Shown here piece by piece: positions 47,694 to 55,436 of a stretch of 64,000 bases of DNA. The notes beneath the pieces are model-generated. The model had not been told where the DNA came from. It did no database searches and was given only the letters and a program-made list of their open reading frames with translations. How positions within the stretch are numbered: position 1 is the first letter of the stretch; every line of letters starts with the position of its first letter. Source of the stretch: Planobispora rosea. GTDB lineage: Bacteria; Actinomycetota; Actinomycetes; Streptosporangiales; Streptosporangiaceae. Position numbers and translations under genes: made by a program. Location of the stretch: contig NZ_BMQP01000030.1 in assembly GCF_014648175.1 (NCBI RefSeq), forward strand, positions 1 to 64,000, written 5' to 3'.

Positions 47694-50015
47694 TCAGCTC
47701 GCCCGGGCGGTGAGCTCCGGACGGCCGCGGTTATCCACTTGGATGATCAGGAGGTTCTCGACGTCCTGCGGCGGCAGCGGCCGGGCGAAGTGGAAGCCCT
47801 GGGCCAGCGGATATCCGAGCTGGTGCAGCCGCTCGGCCTGTGCCTCGGTCTCCACACCCTCGGCCACGACGTTCAGCCGCATCACCTGGGCGATCTGCGC
47901 CATGGCGGTGGCGATCGCCGACTGCTCGGCCGTGCCGGTCACCCCGTCGATGAAGGACTTGTCCACCTTGAGCACGTCGACCGGGCAGGTGCGCAGCAGG
48001 CTGAGCGAGGAGTGGCCGGTGCCGAAGTCGTCCAGGGCGATGCTGACGCCCAGGGCGTGGATGGCGCGGACCGTCTCCAGCGCGGCACCGCCGTCGAACA
48101 CCGCCGTCTCGGTGATCTCCAGCAGCAGGTCGGCCGGGTCCAGGCCGGTCTCGCGGAGCACGTCGGCGACGGTCGTGACGAAGGCGGACTCGTGCAGCTG
48201 CCGGGCCGAGACGTTCACGCTCATCTTGCCGGGTGCGGTCGGACCGTACTCGCGCTGCCAGGCGACCATCTGGGAGCAGGCCTCGCGCAGCGCCCAGGCG
48301 CCGATCTCGGTGATCATTCCGTTGCGCTCGGAGATCGGGATGAACTCCGCCGGGGAGACCAGCCCGCGCTCGGGGTGACGCCAGCGGATGAGGGCCTCCA
48401 CCCCGGAGACGCCGCCGCCGGGCAGGGCGACCACCGGCTGGTAGAGCAGGAAGAACTGGTTCTCCTTGAGCGCCTGGCGCAGCTCGCTGCCCAGGCGGGC
48501 GTGCTCGTTGGCGCGCACGTCCATGTCGTCGGCGTAGCGCGCCCAGCGGTTCTTGCCCTGCTCCTTGGCGGCGTACATCGCCACGTCGGCGCGGCGCAGC
48601 AGCTCGCTGGTGCTCATGGCGCCGTCGCCGCCGGCCAGGCCGATGCTGGCCTGCACGATCAGCTCATGACCCCCGACCCGCACCGGTGTCTTCAGCGCCG
48701 AGATGATCCGTTCGGCGAGATTGCCGGTGTGCTCGGCCGCCAGGTCCGGCAGCAGGACGGCGAACTCGTCACCGCCCAGGCGGGCGACGGTGTCGCCGGG
48801 CCGTACGCACGCGCGCAGCCGGTCGGCCACGGCCACCAGGAGGGCGTCGCCCACCGCGTGGCCGAGCCGGTCGTTGACCGCCTTGAAGTCGTCCAGGTCG
48901 ATCAGCGCCATCGCCACGTTCCCCTGGCCGGTCGTGGCGCCTGCCAGGGTCTGTGCGGTCCGGTCCATGGCGAAGGCCCGGTTGGCCAGCCCGGTCAGGC
49001 TGTCGGTGGTGGCCAGCGTGTGGTTGTCGTGCTGGGCCAGCAACTGGCGGGCCAGGACCAGGACGACCAGGACGCTCGCGCCTACCGCTACGCCGCCCCA
49101 CGAGTACAGGGAGCCCTCGTTCACCGCGACGGTCAGAAGCATGCCGAAGCCGAGCACCACGGCCAGGTACGGCAGCCGGCTGACCTTCCGCAGCGCCTGG
49201 GACGGGCGGACCCGGGCGGGGCCGTGGATGCGGCGGCACTGCTCCGTCGCCGAGAGGGCCAGCAGGAAGTGGGCGGTGAGCCAGAACGGGAACTGCCAGC
49301 TGAACCAGGACTGGTCCGCGGAGTGGCTGTTGAGATATCCGAGGTAGGTGTCGCCGATGGTGCTGTGCACGATCGCGGCGGCCGCCAGCCACATCGGGCG
49401 CCGTACCCGGGGATCCACCCCGCGCAGCAGCGCGACCACGACGGCGAAGAGGGCGAGCAGGTCGAAGATCGGATAGGCCGCGGCGGCGGCCACCCGCCGG
49501 GGGTCGACGACCTCGGCCGCCAGGGTGGGGCCGAGCTGGAAGTACCACAGCGGGATGGCGGCGGCGACGACGACCACGGCCGCGTCCAGGGCGAAGGTCC
49601 AGCGCCGGGAGCGGCTCTCTCCGCTGCGCGGCAGGAGGAGGATGCCGACCACCAGCAGCGGCACGGACGCAAGGCGGAGCGCGTCCGGCACGCTGGGGAA
49701 CGATGACACCGGGATCACGACGGACGACGGGATCATCAGGGCGAGCAGCACGTTCGCGGCCGCCATCCACCGCCAGGCGTGACGGGTGCGCCTGCCCAGC
49801 TGGGAATGGAGCGAGGCCCGGATGGCGGCGATCGCACCGACCAGCGTGAACAGCGCCAGACCCGGCACGAAGACGTTGATGACCTGCCGGAGCGACCCTC
49901 CGTTCACCGTCAGGGGCAGCAGCACTCCCATGAACAGGAGATAGATGCCGCCCAAAGCGACGGCCGCCCACTGCCAGCCCTTACTGATCAGCGGTTGCGA
50001 CTTCTGCTGCGTCAC
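47694..50015 (-). CDS. Membrane GGDEF-EAL cyclic-di-GMP protein
   Basis: 773 aa from GTG 50015, preceded by GGAGGAGGG. The N-terminal 330 residues have about eight to ten hydrophobic segments, a possible sensor. The GGDEF domain is intact (TDSLTGLANRAFAMDR; RLGGDEFAVLLPD), as is the EAL domain (GVEALIRWRHPERG; LLLEITETAV; ALDDFGTGHSSLSLL; QGFHFARPLP). It may make or degrade cyclic-di-GMP, the second messenger that controls sporulation through BldD in Streptomyces. It lies convergent to the asparaginase gene. Confidence 0.9.
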   Translation of the reverse strand: MTQQKSQPLISKGWQWAAVALGGIYLLFMGVLLPLTVNGGSLRQVINVFVPGLALFTLVGAIAAIRASLHSQLGRRTRHAWRWMAAANVLLALMIPSSVVIPVSSFPSVPDALRLASVPLLVVGILLLPRSGESRSRRWTFALDAAVVVVAAAIPLWYFQLGPTLAAEVVDPRRVAAAAAYPIFDLLALFAVVVALLRGVDPRVRRPMWLAAAAIVHSTIGDTYLGYLNSHSADQSWFSWQFPFWLTAHFLLALSATEQCRRIHGPARVRPSQALRKVSRLPYLAVVLGFGMLLTVAVNEGSLYSWGGVAVGASVLVVLVLARQLLAQHDNHTLATTDSLTGLANRAFAMDRTAQTLAGATTGQGNVAMALIDLDDFKAVNDRLGHAVGDALLVAVADRLRACVRPGDTVARLGGDEFAVLLPDLAAEHTGNLAERIISALKTPVRVGGHELIVQASIGLAGGDGAMSTSELLRRADVAMYAAKEQGKNRWARYADDMDVRANEHARLGSELRQALKENQFFLLYQPVVALPGGGVSGVEALIRWRHPERGLVSPAEFIPISERNGMITEIGAWALREACSQMVAWQREYGPTAPGKMSVNVSARQLHESAFVTTVADVLRETGLDPADLLLEITETAVFDGGAALETVRAIHALGVSIALDDFGTGHSSLSLLRTCPVDVLKVDKSFIDGVTGTAEQSAIATAMAQIAQVMRLNVVAEGVETEAQAERLHQLGYPLAQGFHFARPLPPQDVENLLIIQVDNRGRPELTARAS

Positions 50016-50220
50016 GAAGACCCTCCTCCGGAGCACTCACCGCTCCGGCCCTCCTATCGGCCGCTCCGGCGGAGACCTGAGCAGACCGGGGTTTCGGCAG
50101 GCCGTTGCAAGACGCTGCCAGGGCGCGGGTGAACCAGTCCTGGACGACCACGTCGCGGTGGAGGGTGCCGCGGACCTGGTCCGGCTTGCCGGCGAAGGAG
50201 CCGCGGAGCGGCGGGCCGGG

Positions 50221-50763
50221 TTACTGCGGCACCCGGAGCACGCCCGCCTCGCACGTCAGCTGACCGGTGCCGCTCCGGAGGCACTCGGTGACGGCGCCAC
50301 GGGTCTCGCGGAGCTCGCGGACCTCGGCGCCGCCGGTCCGATCCCGGAGGTCCGCGTCGGTGAGGGCGGTGAAGAGCGCAGCCGAGGCCCAGAGCACCAG
50401 GGCGCCCACCGTCAGCTCCAGCAGGAGACCCGGCCAGCCGGCCCTCCTGCGCGGCGCTCCGGCGCCGTGGTCTCCGTTCGGACTCTCCCCGTTCGGACTC
50501 TCCCCGGCCTGGTGCGCCCCGTTCCGGCGCGTCTCGGTCCGGTGCGCCCTGCCGAGGGCGGCGAAGCCGAGGGCCACGGAGGCGAGCGTGAGAGTGACGG
50601 AGGCCCAGGAGGTCAGGGGGAGGAATCCGGCGAGGACGGCGGCCCCGGCCGTGGCGAGCGATCCCAGGCCGAGCGCGTTCCCCGGCCTGGAATGGCGGGC
50701 CGCGTAGCCGTGGCGGGCCGGGTAGGGGCGGGAGTCTGACGGCAGGCCGTACGCGAAAGTCAT
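50221..50763 (-). CDS. Hypothetical membrane protein
   Basis: A 180-aa protein. Three hydrophobic segments (ALGLGSLATAGAAVLAGFL; ASVTLTLASVALGFAALG; GLLLELTVGALVLWASAALF) and a charged loop with a short repeat (ESPNGESPNGD) are followed by an extracytoplasmic tail containing two Cys (VTECLRSGTGQLTCEAGVL). The first part resembles DUF4190-type tandem helices. No function can be assigned. The upstream region 50016-50220 contains no gene. Confidence 0.65.
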   Translation of the reverse strand: MTFAYGLPSDSRPYPARHGYAARHSRPGNALGLGSLATAGAAVLAGFLPLTSWASVTLTLASVALGFAALGRAHRTETRRNGAHQAGESPNGESPNGDHGAGAPRRRAGWPGLLLELTVGALVLWASAALFTALTDADLRDRTGGAEVRELRETRGAVTECLRSGTGQLTCEAGVLRVPQ

Positions 50764-51104
50764 GCGCCTCTTCTCCTGTCCGGGGGTGGAGTACCAGACT
50801 ATTGACGACTTGATACCCGGCCAGGTTGTCCTTCTCTAGCGAATGAATTGACGTTTGATGGGCCTGGACTGAGGTTTTGGTTCCATATAAGGGGATATAC
50901 CCGGACGGTCGCTGGACAAGTTTTTCCATCTCGTGATTTTCTGTGGCCGCTTGCCCGTGCCCGCATAGAATTACCACTGCTCACGACGGTCTCTCCGGGT
51001 GGCGGCAGGGGGGTGGCCATCCGGGTCGGGCGGGCGGCGGAAGCGCCGGACACGTCCCGGGGGACCGTCGTTCATGTCGGCGGTCGATAATGCTCCGAGG
51101 TGGC
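50764..51104. promoter_or_regulatory. Divergent intergenic region
   Basis: About 340 bp between the minus-strand membrane protein and the plus-strand lipoprotein. It is AT-richer than average near 50800-50910 and contains TTGACG (50850-50855) followed by a GGTTCCATATAAGG stretch (50879-50892) that could form a promoter. No gene or strong repeat is seen. Confidence 0.35.
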
Positions 51105-51863
51105 ATGCGTGTGCCTGTTGGAAAAAAGCGTCCCTTTTCCCCTTCTGTCGCTCTCCTGCTGATTTCGTGGCTTATCTCGGGATGCGGGGGAATGGGCGGA
51201 ACCGTACCGGTGAGCGAGGCCGCGGTACGGTCGGCCACGTCGGCCACGTCGGCGACGGCCCCCTCGACCGGGGCGCCGAAGGCGGCGGCGGCGCCCGTAG
51301 CCCCGGTGGTAATGATCATCGGGGACAGTTTCACGGTCGGGTCGGGTCCGGTCGCGCGCTGGCAGAGCTACGCCGCGCAGGCCGCCCGCGAGCTGGACTG
51401 GCAGCTGATCACCGCGGGGGCGGGCGGGACCGGCTTCGTCAACCCGGGCCGGGTGGGCCGGACCTTCGAGGACTCCTTCGTCGATGAGCTCGCCTGGCGC
51501 CCGGCGCCCGACCTGCTGATCGTCTCCGGTGGTCACAACGATCGCGACACCCCGGCCGCCGAGGTCTACGGAGCCGCCGCGCGACTGCTGGATACCGCCC
51601 GGCAGCACTGGCCGGCCACCAGGATCCTGGTGATCGGGCCCCTGTGGATGGGGGCCGCTCCCCCGTGGGTCCGCGACGTGAGAGACGCCGTCGCGTACGC
51701 CGCGGGGGAGAGCGGCGCGGTCTTCCTCGATCCGCTCGGTCAGGACTGGGGGCCGGGCGCGACCCTCCCCGACGGCGTCCACCCCACCCTCGAAGGGCAC
51801 GGCCGCATCGGGCGCTGGCTGGTCACCGCCCTGCGGGAGAACGGCGTGCGCACAGCACCCTGA
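51105..51863 (+). CDS. SGNH/GDSL-hydrolase lipoprotein
   Basis: 252 aa from ATG 51105, four bases after GAGG; ATG 51090 is in frame. The signal sequence ends in a lipobox LISGC (VALLLISWLISGCGGMGG), so the protein is membrane-anchored outside. It has the SGNH blocks: IIGDSFTVGSG (nucleophile Ser), VSGGHNDRDTP (block III) and LPDGVHPTLEGH (Asp-His). It is probably an esterase acting on acetylated polysaccharides or lipids. It lies next to the hemicellulase genes but on the other strand, so an acetyl-xylan role is only a suggestion. Confidence 0.85.
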   Translation: MRVPVGKKRPFSPSVALLLISWLISGCGGMGGTVPVSEAAVRSATSATSATAPSTGAPKAAAAPVAPVVMIIGDSFTVGSGPVARWQSYAAQAARELDWQLITAGAGGTGFVNPGRVGRTFEDSFVDELAWRPAPDLLIVSGGHNDRDTPAAEVYGAAARLLDTARQHWPATRILVIGPLWMGAAPPWVRDVRDAVAYAAGESGAVFLDPLGQDWGPGATLPDGVHPTLEGHGRIGRWLVTALRENGVRTAP

Positions 51864-51985
51864 ACGCCGCCTTCTCCGCGCAGCCGGCCGCCGGCGCCGT
51901 CACCGGTGCCGTCCGGATCCGCCGCCCGGATCCGCCGCCCGGATCCGCTGCCCCGGCCGATGGCCGGGGCACGCGTCCCGGCGGT

Positions 51986-53614
51986 CTAGGAGATGACGGG
52001 TGCGGGCGGGGCGCCCGTGCCGGTCCAGGAGGCGATGAAGCCGAAGGTGGTCGAGCCGCCGGCCGGGACGGAGCCGTTCCAGGCGGCGTTGGTGAAGGTG
52101 TGGGCGGTGCCGGAGCTGTTCCGGGTCGAGCTCCAGTTCTGGGTGATCCGCACGCTCTCCGGGTAGGTCAGCGTGACCCGCCACGAGGTGACGGGGTCGG
52201 AACAGGTGATCTTGACCTCGCCCTGGAAGCCGCCCGGCCAGGAGTTGACCACCCGGTAGGCGGGCGTGCAGCCGCTGCCGGAGCCCGCGGTGGTGGTGAA
52301 GGTGGTGGTCTCGGAGGCGTCGGAGACGTTCCCGGCGGCGTCGCGGGCGACGACGTGGACGGTGTAGGCCGTTTCCGGGGTCAGGCCGGTCAGGGCGAGG
52401 GAGTTCGTGGCCGAGGAGCCGAGCTTGGTGGTGCCCCGGTAGACGTCGTAGCCGGTGACGGCGCGGTTGTCGGTGGAGGCGGTCCAGGTCAGGGTGGCCC
52501 CGGTCGAGGTGACGGCGGAGGCGGCGGGCCTGCCCGGCGTGGACGGCGGCGTGGTGTCGTCCGGCGGAGTCCCGCCCGCCAGGGCGTCGTGGACGGCCGT
52601 GTAGGCGGGCTTCTTGCCGTAGTTCTCGTCGTAGATCAGGGCCGCGCCCTGGCCGGAGAAGGTGTCGGGGACCCAGGAGTACTTGTCGGTGAAGCCCCAG
52701 ATCGTGATGCCGGTGCACCGGGCCACCGCCAGGCAGGCCTTGACCATGTTCGTGTAGTAGGTGGCCTGGGTGGCGTCCTTGGCGGCGTCCCTGGGCATCT
52801 GCATCCGGATGTCGATCTCGGTGATCCGGACGTTCACCCCGAGGTCGGCGAAGCGCTGGATGTTCTCCTGGACCTGGCCGGGGAAGCCGTACTGGATGGC
52901 CAGGTGGCTCTGCAGGCCCACGCAGTCGATCGGCACGCCCTGCGACTTCAACGTCCTGACCAGGTTGTACATCGCGGTGCTCTTGGCGTTGACGCCCTCG
53001 ACGTTGTAGTCGTTGATGCAGAGCTCGGCGTCGGGGTCGGCCGCGCGGGCGTACCGGAAGGCGTCGGCGATGTAGCTGTCGCCCAGCTTCTGGTACCAGA
53101 ACGAGTTCCGCATGCTGCCGTTTTCCTCGAAGACCTCGTTCACCACGTCCCAGGACTTCACGACGGGGTTGCTCGCGTAGCGCCCGGCGACCCTGGCGAT
53201 GTGATTCTGCATGGCCGAGCGCAGGTCGGCGGCGGAGAGGTTCTGCACCCAGTTCGGCGTCTGGCTGTGCCAGACCAGCGTGTGCCCGTGCACCTGCTGG
53301 TCGTTCGCCTCGGCGAAGGCGACGATCTGGTCCGCCGCGGTGAAGGTGAACTGGTTCTGGCTGGGCTCGGTGGCGTCCCACTTCATCGCGTTCTCGGCGG
53401 TGATCTGGTTGAACTCCGAGGCGGCGATGGTGCGGTAGGCGCTCTCGTTGGCCAGCGGGGAGGTGGCCAGCGCGGTGCCGATGAACTTGCCGCGCGCCTC
53501 GGCGTGCGCGCGCAGCGTGTCCGAGGCGTGGGCCGGTACGGCGGGCAGCAAGACCGCCGCGGCCGGGAGGACGGCGAGCGCTCCGGTCAGGAGCGCTCTG
53601 CGGAGTCTGGACAT
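51986..53614 (-). CDS. Secreted GH10 endo-1,4-beta-xylanase with FnIII and CBM2
   Basis: 542 aa from ATG 53614. A signal peptide (RALLTGALAVLPAAAVLLP, ending AHA) is followed by a GH10 barrel (about 32-340) with KWDATEPSQNQFTF, HTLVWHSQTPNWVQ, the acid/base Glu in SWDVVNEVFE and the nucleophile in ITEIDIRM. An FnIII linker (TGATLTWTASTDNRAVTGYD) and a C-terminal CBM2 (AYRVVNSWPGGFQGEVKITC) follow. It cleaves xylan backbones. The FnIII/CBM2 part is nearly identical in DNA to that of the adjacent mannanase. Confidence 0.93.
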   Translation of the reverse strand: MSRLRRALLTGALAVLPAAAVLLPAVPAHASDTLRAHAEARGKFIGTALATSPLANESAYRTIAASEFNQITAENAMKWDATEPSQNQFTFTAADQIVAFAEANDQQVHGHTLVWHSQTPNWVQNLSAADLRSAMQNHIARVAGRYASNPVVKSWDVVNEVFEENGSMRNSFWYQKLGDSYIADAFRYARAADPDAELCINDYNVEGVNAKSTAMYNLVRTLKSQGVPIDCVGLQSHLAIQYGFPGQVQENIQRFADLGVNVRITEIDIRMQMPRDAAKDATQATYYTNMVKACLAVARCTGITIWGFTDKYSWVPDTFSGQGAALIYDENYGKKPAYTAVHDALAGGTPPDDTTPPSTPGRPAASAVTSTGATLTWTASTDNRAVTGYDVYRGTTKLGSSATNSLALTGLTPETAYTVHVVARDAAGNVSDASETTTFTTTAGSGSGCTPAYRVVNSWPGGFQGEVKITCSDPVTSWRVTLTYPESVRITQNWSSTRNSSGTAHTFTNAAWNGSVPAGGSTTFGFIASWTGTGAPPAPVIS

Positions 53615-53652
53615 GGGGATCCTTTCTGGTATGAAAACTTCCGGGTATGGCC

Positions 53653-53663
53653 CGAAACTTTCG
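53653..53663. promoter_or_regulatory. Xylanase-type palindromic operator
   Basis: CGAAACTTTCG is a perfect 11-bp palindrome 39 bp upstream of the xylanase start. CGAAAnTTTCG boxes are known before xylanase genes of Streptomyces. A weaker relative, GAAAACTTCC, lies at 53634-53643. Confidence 0.6.
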
Positions 53664-53680
53664 GAGACGGGCCGACGGGA

Positions 53681-53706
53681 GGGGGCACGGCGCGGGCCGT
53701 ACCCCC
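53681..53706 (-). terminator. Hairpin between mannanase and xylanase genes
   Basis: GGGGGCACGGC and GGCCGTACCCCC pair with one mismatch around a short loop, just after the mannanase stop (53713). It probably ends or attenuates the upstream transcript. Confidence 0.5.
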
Positions 53707-53712
53707 TCGGGG

Positions 53713-55278
53713 CTAGGAGATGACGGGTGCGGGCGGGGCGCCCGTGCCGGTCCAGGAGGCGATGAAGCCGAAGGTGGTCGAGCCGCCGGCCGGGACGGAG
53801 CCGTTCCAGGCGGCGTTGGAGAAGGTGAAGGCGGTCCCGGAGGCCGACAGGGTCGAGCTCCAGTTCTGGGTGACCTTCACTCCGGCCGGGTAGGTCAGCG
53901 TGGTCTTCCACGAGTTCACGGCGGCGGCGCACTTGACCGTGACCTCGCCCTGGAAGCCGCCCGGCCAGGAGTTGACCAGCTTGTAGGTGGCCGCGCAGTC
54001 GCTCGGCGGGGTCGAGGTGGTCGTGAACGACGTGGTCTCGGAGGCGTCGGAGACGTTCCCGGCGGCGTCGCGGGCGACGACGTGGACGGTGTAGGCCGTC
54101 TCCGGGGTCAGGCCGGTCAGGGCGAGGGAGTTCGTGGCCGAGGAGCCGAGCTTGGTGGTGCCCCGGTAGACGTCGTAGCCGGTGACGGCGCGGTTGTCGG
54201 TGGAGGCGGTCCAGGTCAGGGTGGCCCCGGTCGAGGTGACGGCGGAGGCGGCGGGCTTGCCGGGCCGGGTGGGCGCCTCGGTGTCGGGACCACCGCCCCC
54301 GCCGTAGATCTTCGCCTCGACGGCGGTCTGGGCGATGCCGTTGGGGCCGTTGAACAGGCGCTGGCCCCAGGGGGTCAGCGCGTTCACGTTGAAGTTGGTG
54401 ACCTGGTCGAGATACTCGACGCCGCCGCCGTTGCCGCTCCAGGACCAGCCGAAGTAGCCCACGCCCCGCGCCTGCGCCTGGGACATGATCGTGTCCTCGT
54501 CGGGGTCGCCGTCGGAGTGGTTGAACCCGAACTCGCCGATGACCAGGGGCAGCCCGGCGGTCTGGAACGCCTGGAGGTAGTCGGTGACCTCGGCCGCGGT
54601 GTCGAACACGCCGTACATGTGGATCGAGAAGATCGTGTTGCGGTCCGGGTCGGCGGCGAAGACGGTCTTGGCGTTGTCCCGCATGGCGAAGCGCCAGTCC
54701 TGGCCCCAGTTGGGGGCGTCGACCATGAGCGCGTGGTCGAACCCGGCCTCGCGCATGCGCTTGATCGCGCCTGCGGTGGCCGTGGTCCAGTCCGGGGTGA
54801 CGGCGTTGTTGCCGATCGGCTCGTTGCCGATGTTGACGATGACGTAGTCCTCCTGGCCCTCCAGCGCGCTCTTCACGCTGATCCAGTAGTTCACGGCCTG
54901 GTCGAGGGTGTAGGCGCCGGCCTGCTCGCCGTACCCGGTGGTGTCGTGGTTCTCCAGTACGCAGATGAGCTTGTTCTGCTTGCACAGGGAGACGACGTTC
55001 GCCACGTCGGCGGCGCTGTTGGCGCTCCACCGGCCGCCGCTGAGCACAACGCGCACGGCGTTGGCGCCCAGGGACTTGATCCCGGCGAAGGAACTCGTCT
55101 GGGTGGGATACCAGGTGTGCGCGTGGGAGGTGCCGCGCATGATGAGCGGCGTGCCGTCGGCCTCTACGATCTCCGTGCCGCTCACGTGGATGCCGGTGTC
55201 GGCGTGGGCGGGGGGTGCCGCGACGAAGACCGAGGCGACGGTCGCGGCGAGCGCCGCGATGGTGAGTCGTGCTCTCAT
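53713..55278 (-). CDS. Secreted GH5 (subfamily 8-like) beta-mannanase with FnIII and CBM2
   Basis: 521 aa from ATG 55278. A signal peptide (LTIAALAATVASVFVAAPPA, then HA) is followed by the GH5 barrel beginning GIHVSGTEIVEADGTPLIMR, with catalytic Glu in VNIGNEPIGN and VIGEFGFNH and the product-site segment FGWSWSGNGGG. These features match actinobacterial endo-1,4-beta-mannanases (GH5_8) rather than cellulases. An FnIII linker and a CBM2 follow. It shares a near-identical 3' end with the xylanase gene. Confidence 0.85.
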   Translation of the reverse strand: MRARLTIAALAATVASVFVAAPPAHADTGIHVSGTEIVEADGTPLIMRGTSHAHTWYPTQTSSFAGIKSLGANAVRVVLSGGRWSANSAADVANVVSLCKQNKLICVLENHDTTGYGEQAGAYTLDQAVNYWISVKSALEGQEDYVIVNIGNEPIGNNAVTPDWTTATAGAIKRMREAGFDHALMVDAPNWGQDWRFAMRDNAKTVFAADPDRNTIFSIHMYGVFDTAAEVTDYLQAFQTAGLPLVIGEFGFNHSDGDPDEDTIMSQAQARGVGYFGWSWSGNGGGVEYLDQVTNFNVNALTPWGQRLFNGPNGIAQTAVEAKIYGGGGGPDTEAPTRPGKPAASAVTSTGATLTWTASTDNRAVTGYDVYRGTTKLGSSATNSLALTGLTPETAYTVHVVARDAAGNVSDASETTSFTTTSTPPSDCAATYKLVNSWPGGFQGEVTVKCAAAVNSWKTTLTYPAGVKVTQNWSSTLSASGTAFTFSNAAWNGSVPAGGSTTFGFIASWTGTGAPPAPVIS

Positions 55279-55311
55279 GACCTACCTCAGGTGGGAGCCT
55301 TCAGGGAGGGG

Positions 55312-55346
55312 CCGGCCGGGCGGAGGGGTCCGCTACGCCCGGCCGG
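55312..55346 (-). terminator. Hairpin between GH9 and mannanase genes
   Basis: CCGGCCGGGCG (55312-55322) pairs perfectly with CGCCCGGCCGG (55336-55346) around a 13-nt loop. It lies 91 bp after the GH9 stop. Confidence 0.55.
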
Positions 55347-55436
55347 GGCTTGTGGGGTTTCTCGGGGGAGGGGTTTCCCTGAGTTCTCAGGGGAGGTGTT
55401 TCCCGGGGGACGGACGTGTTCTCCGGGGAACGGGCG

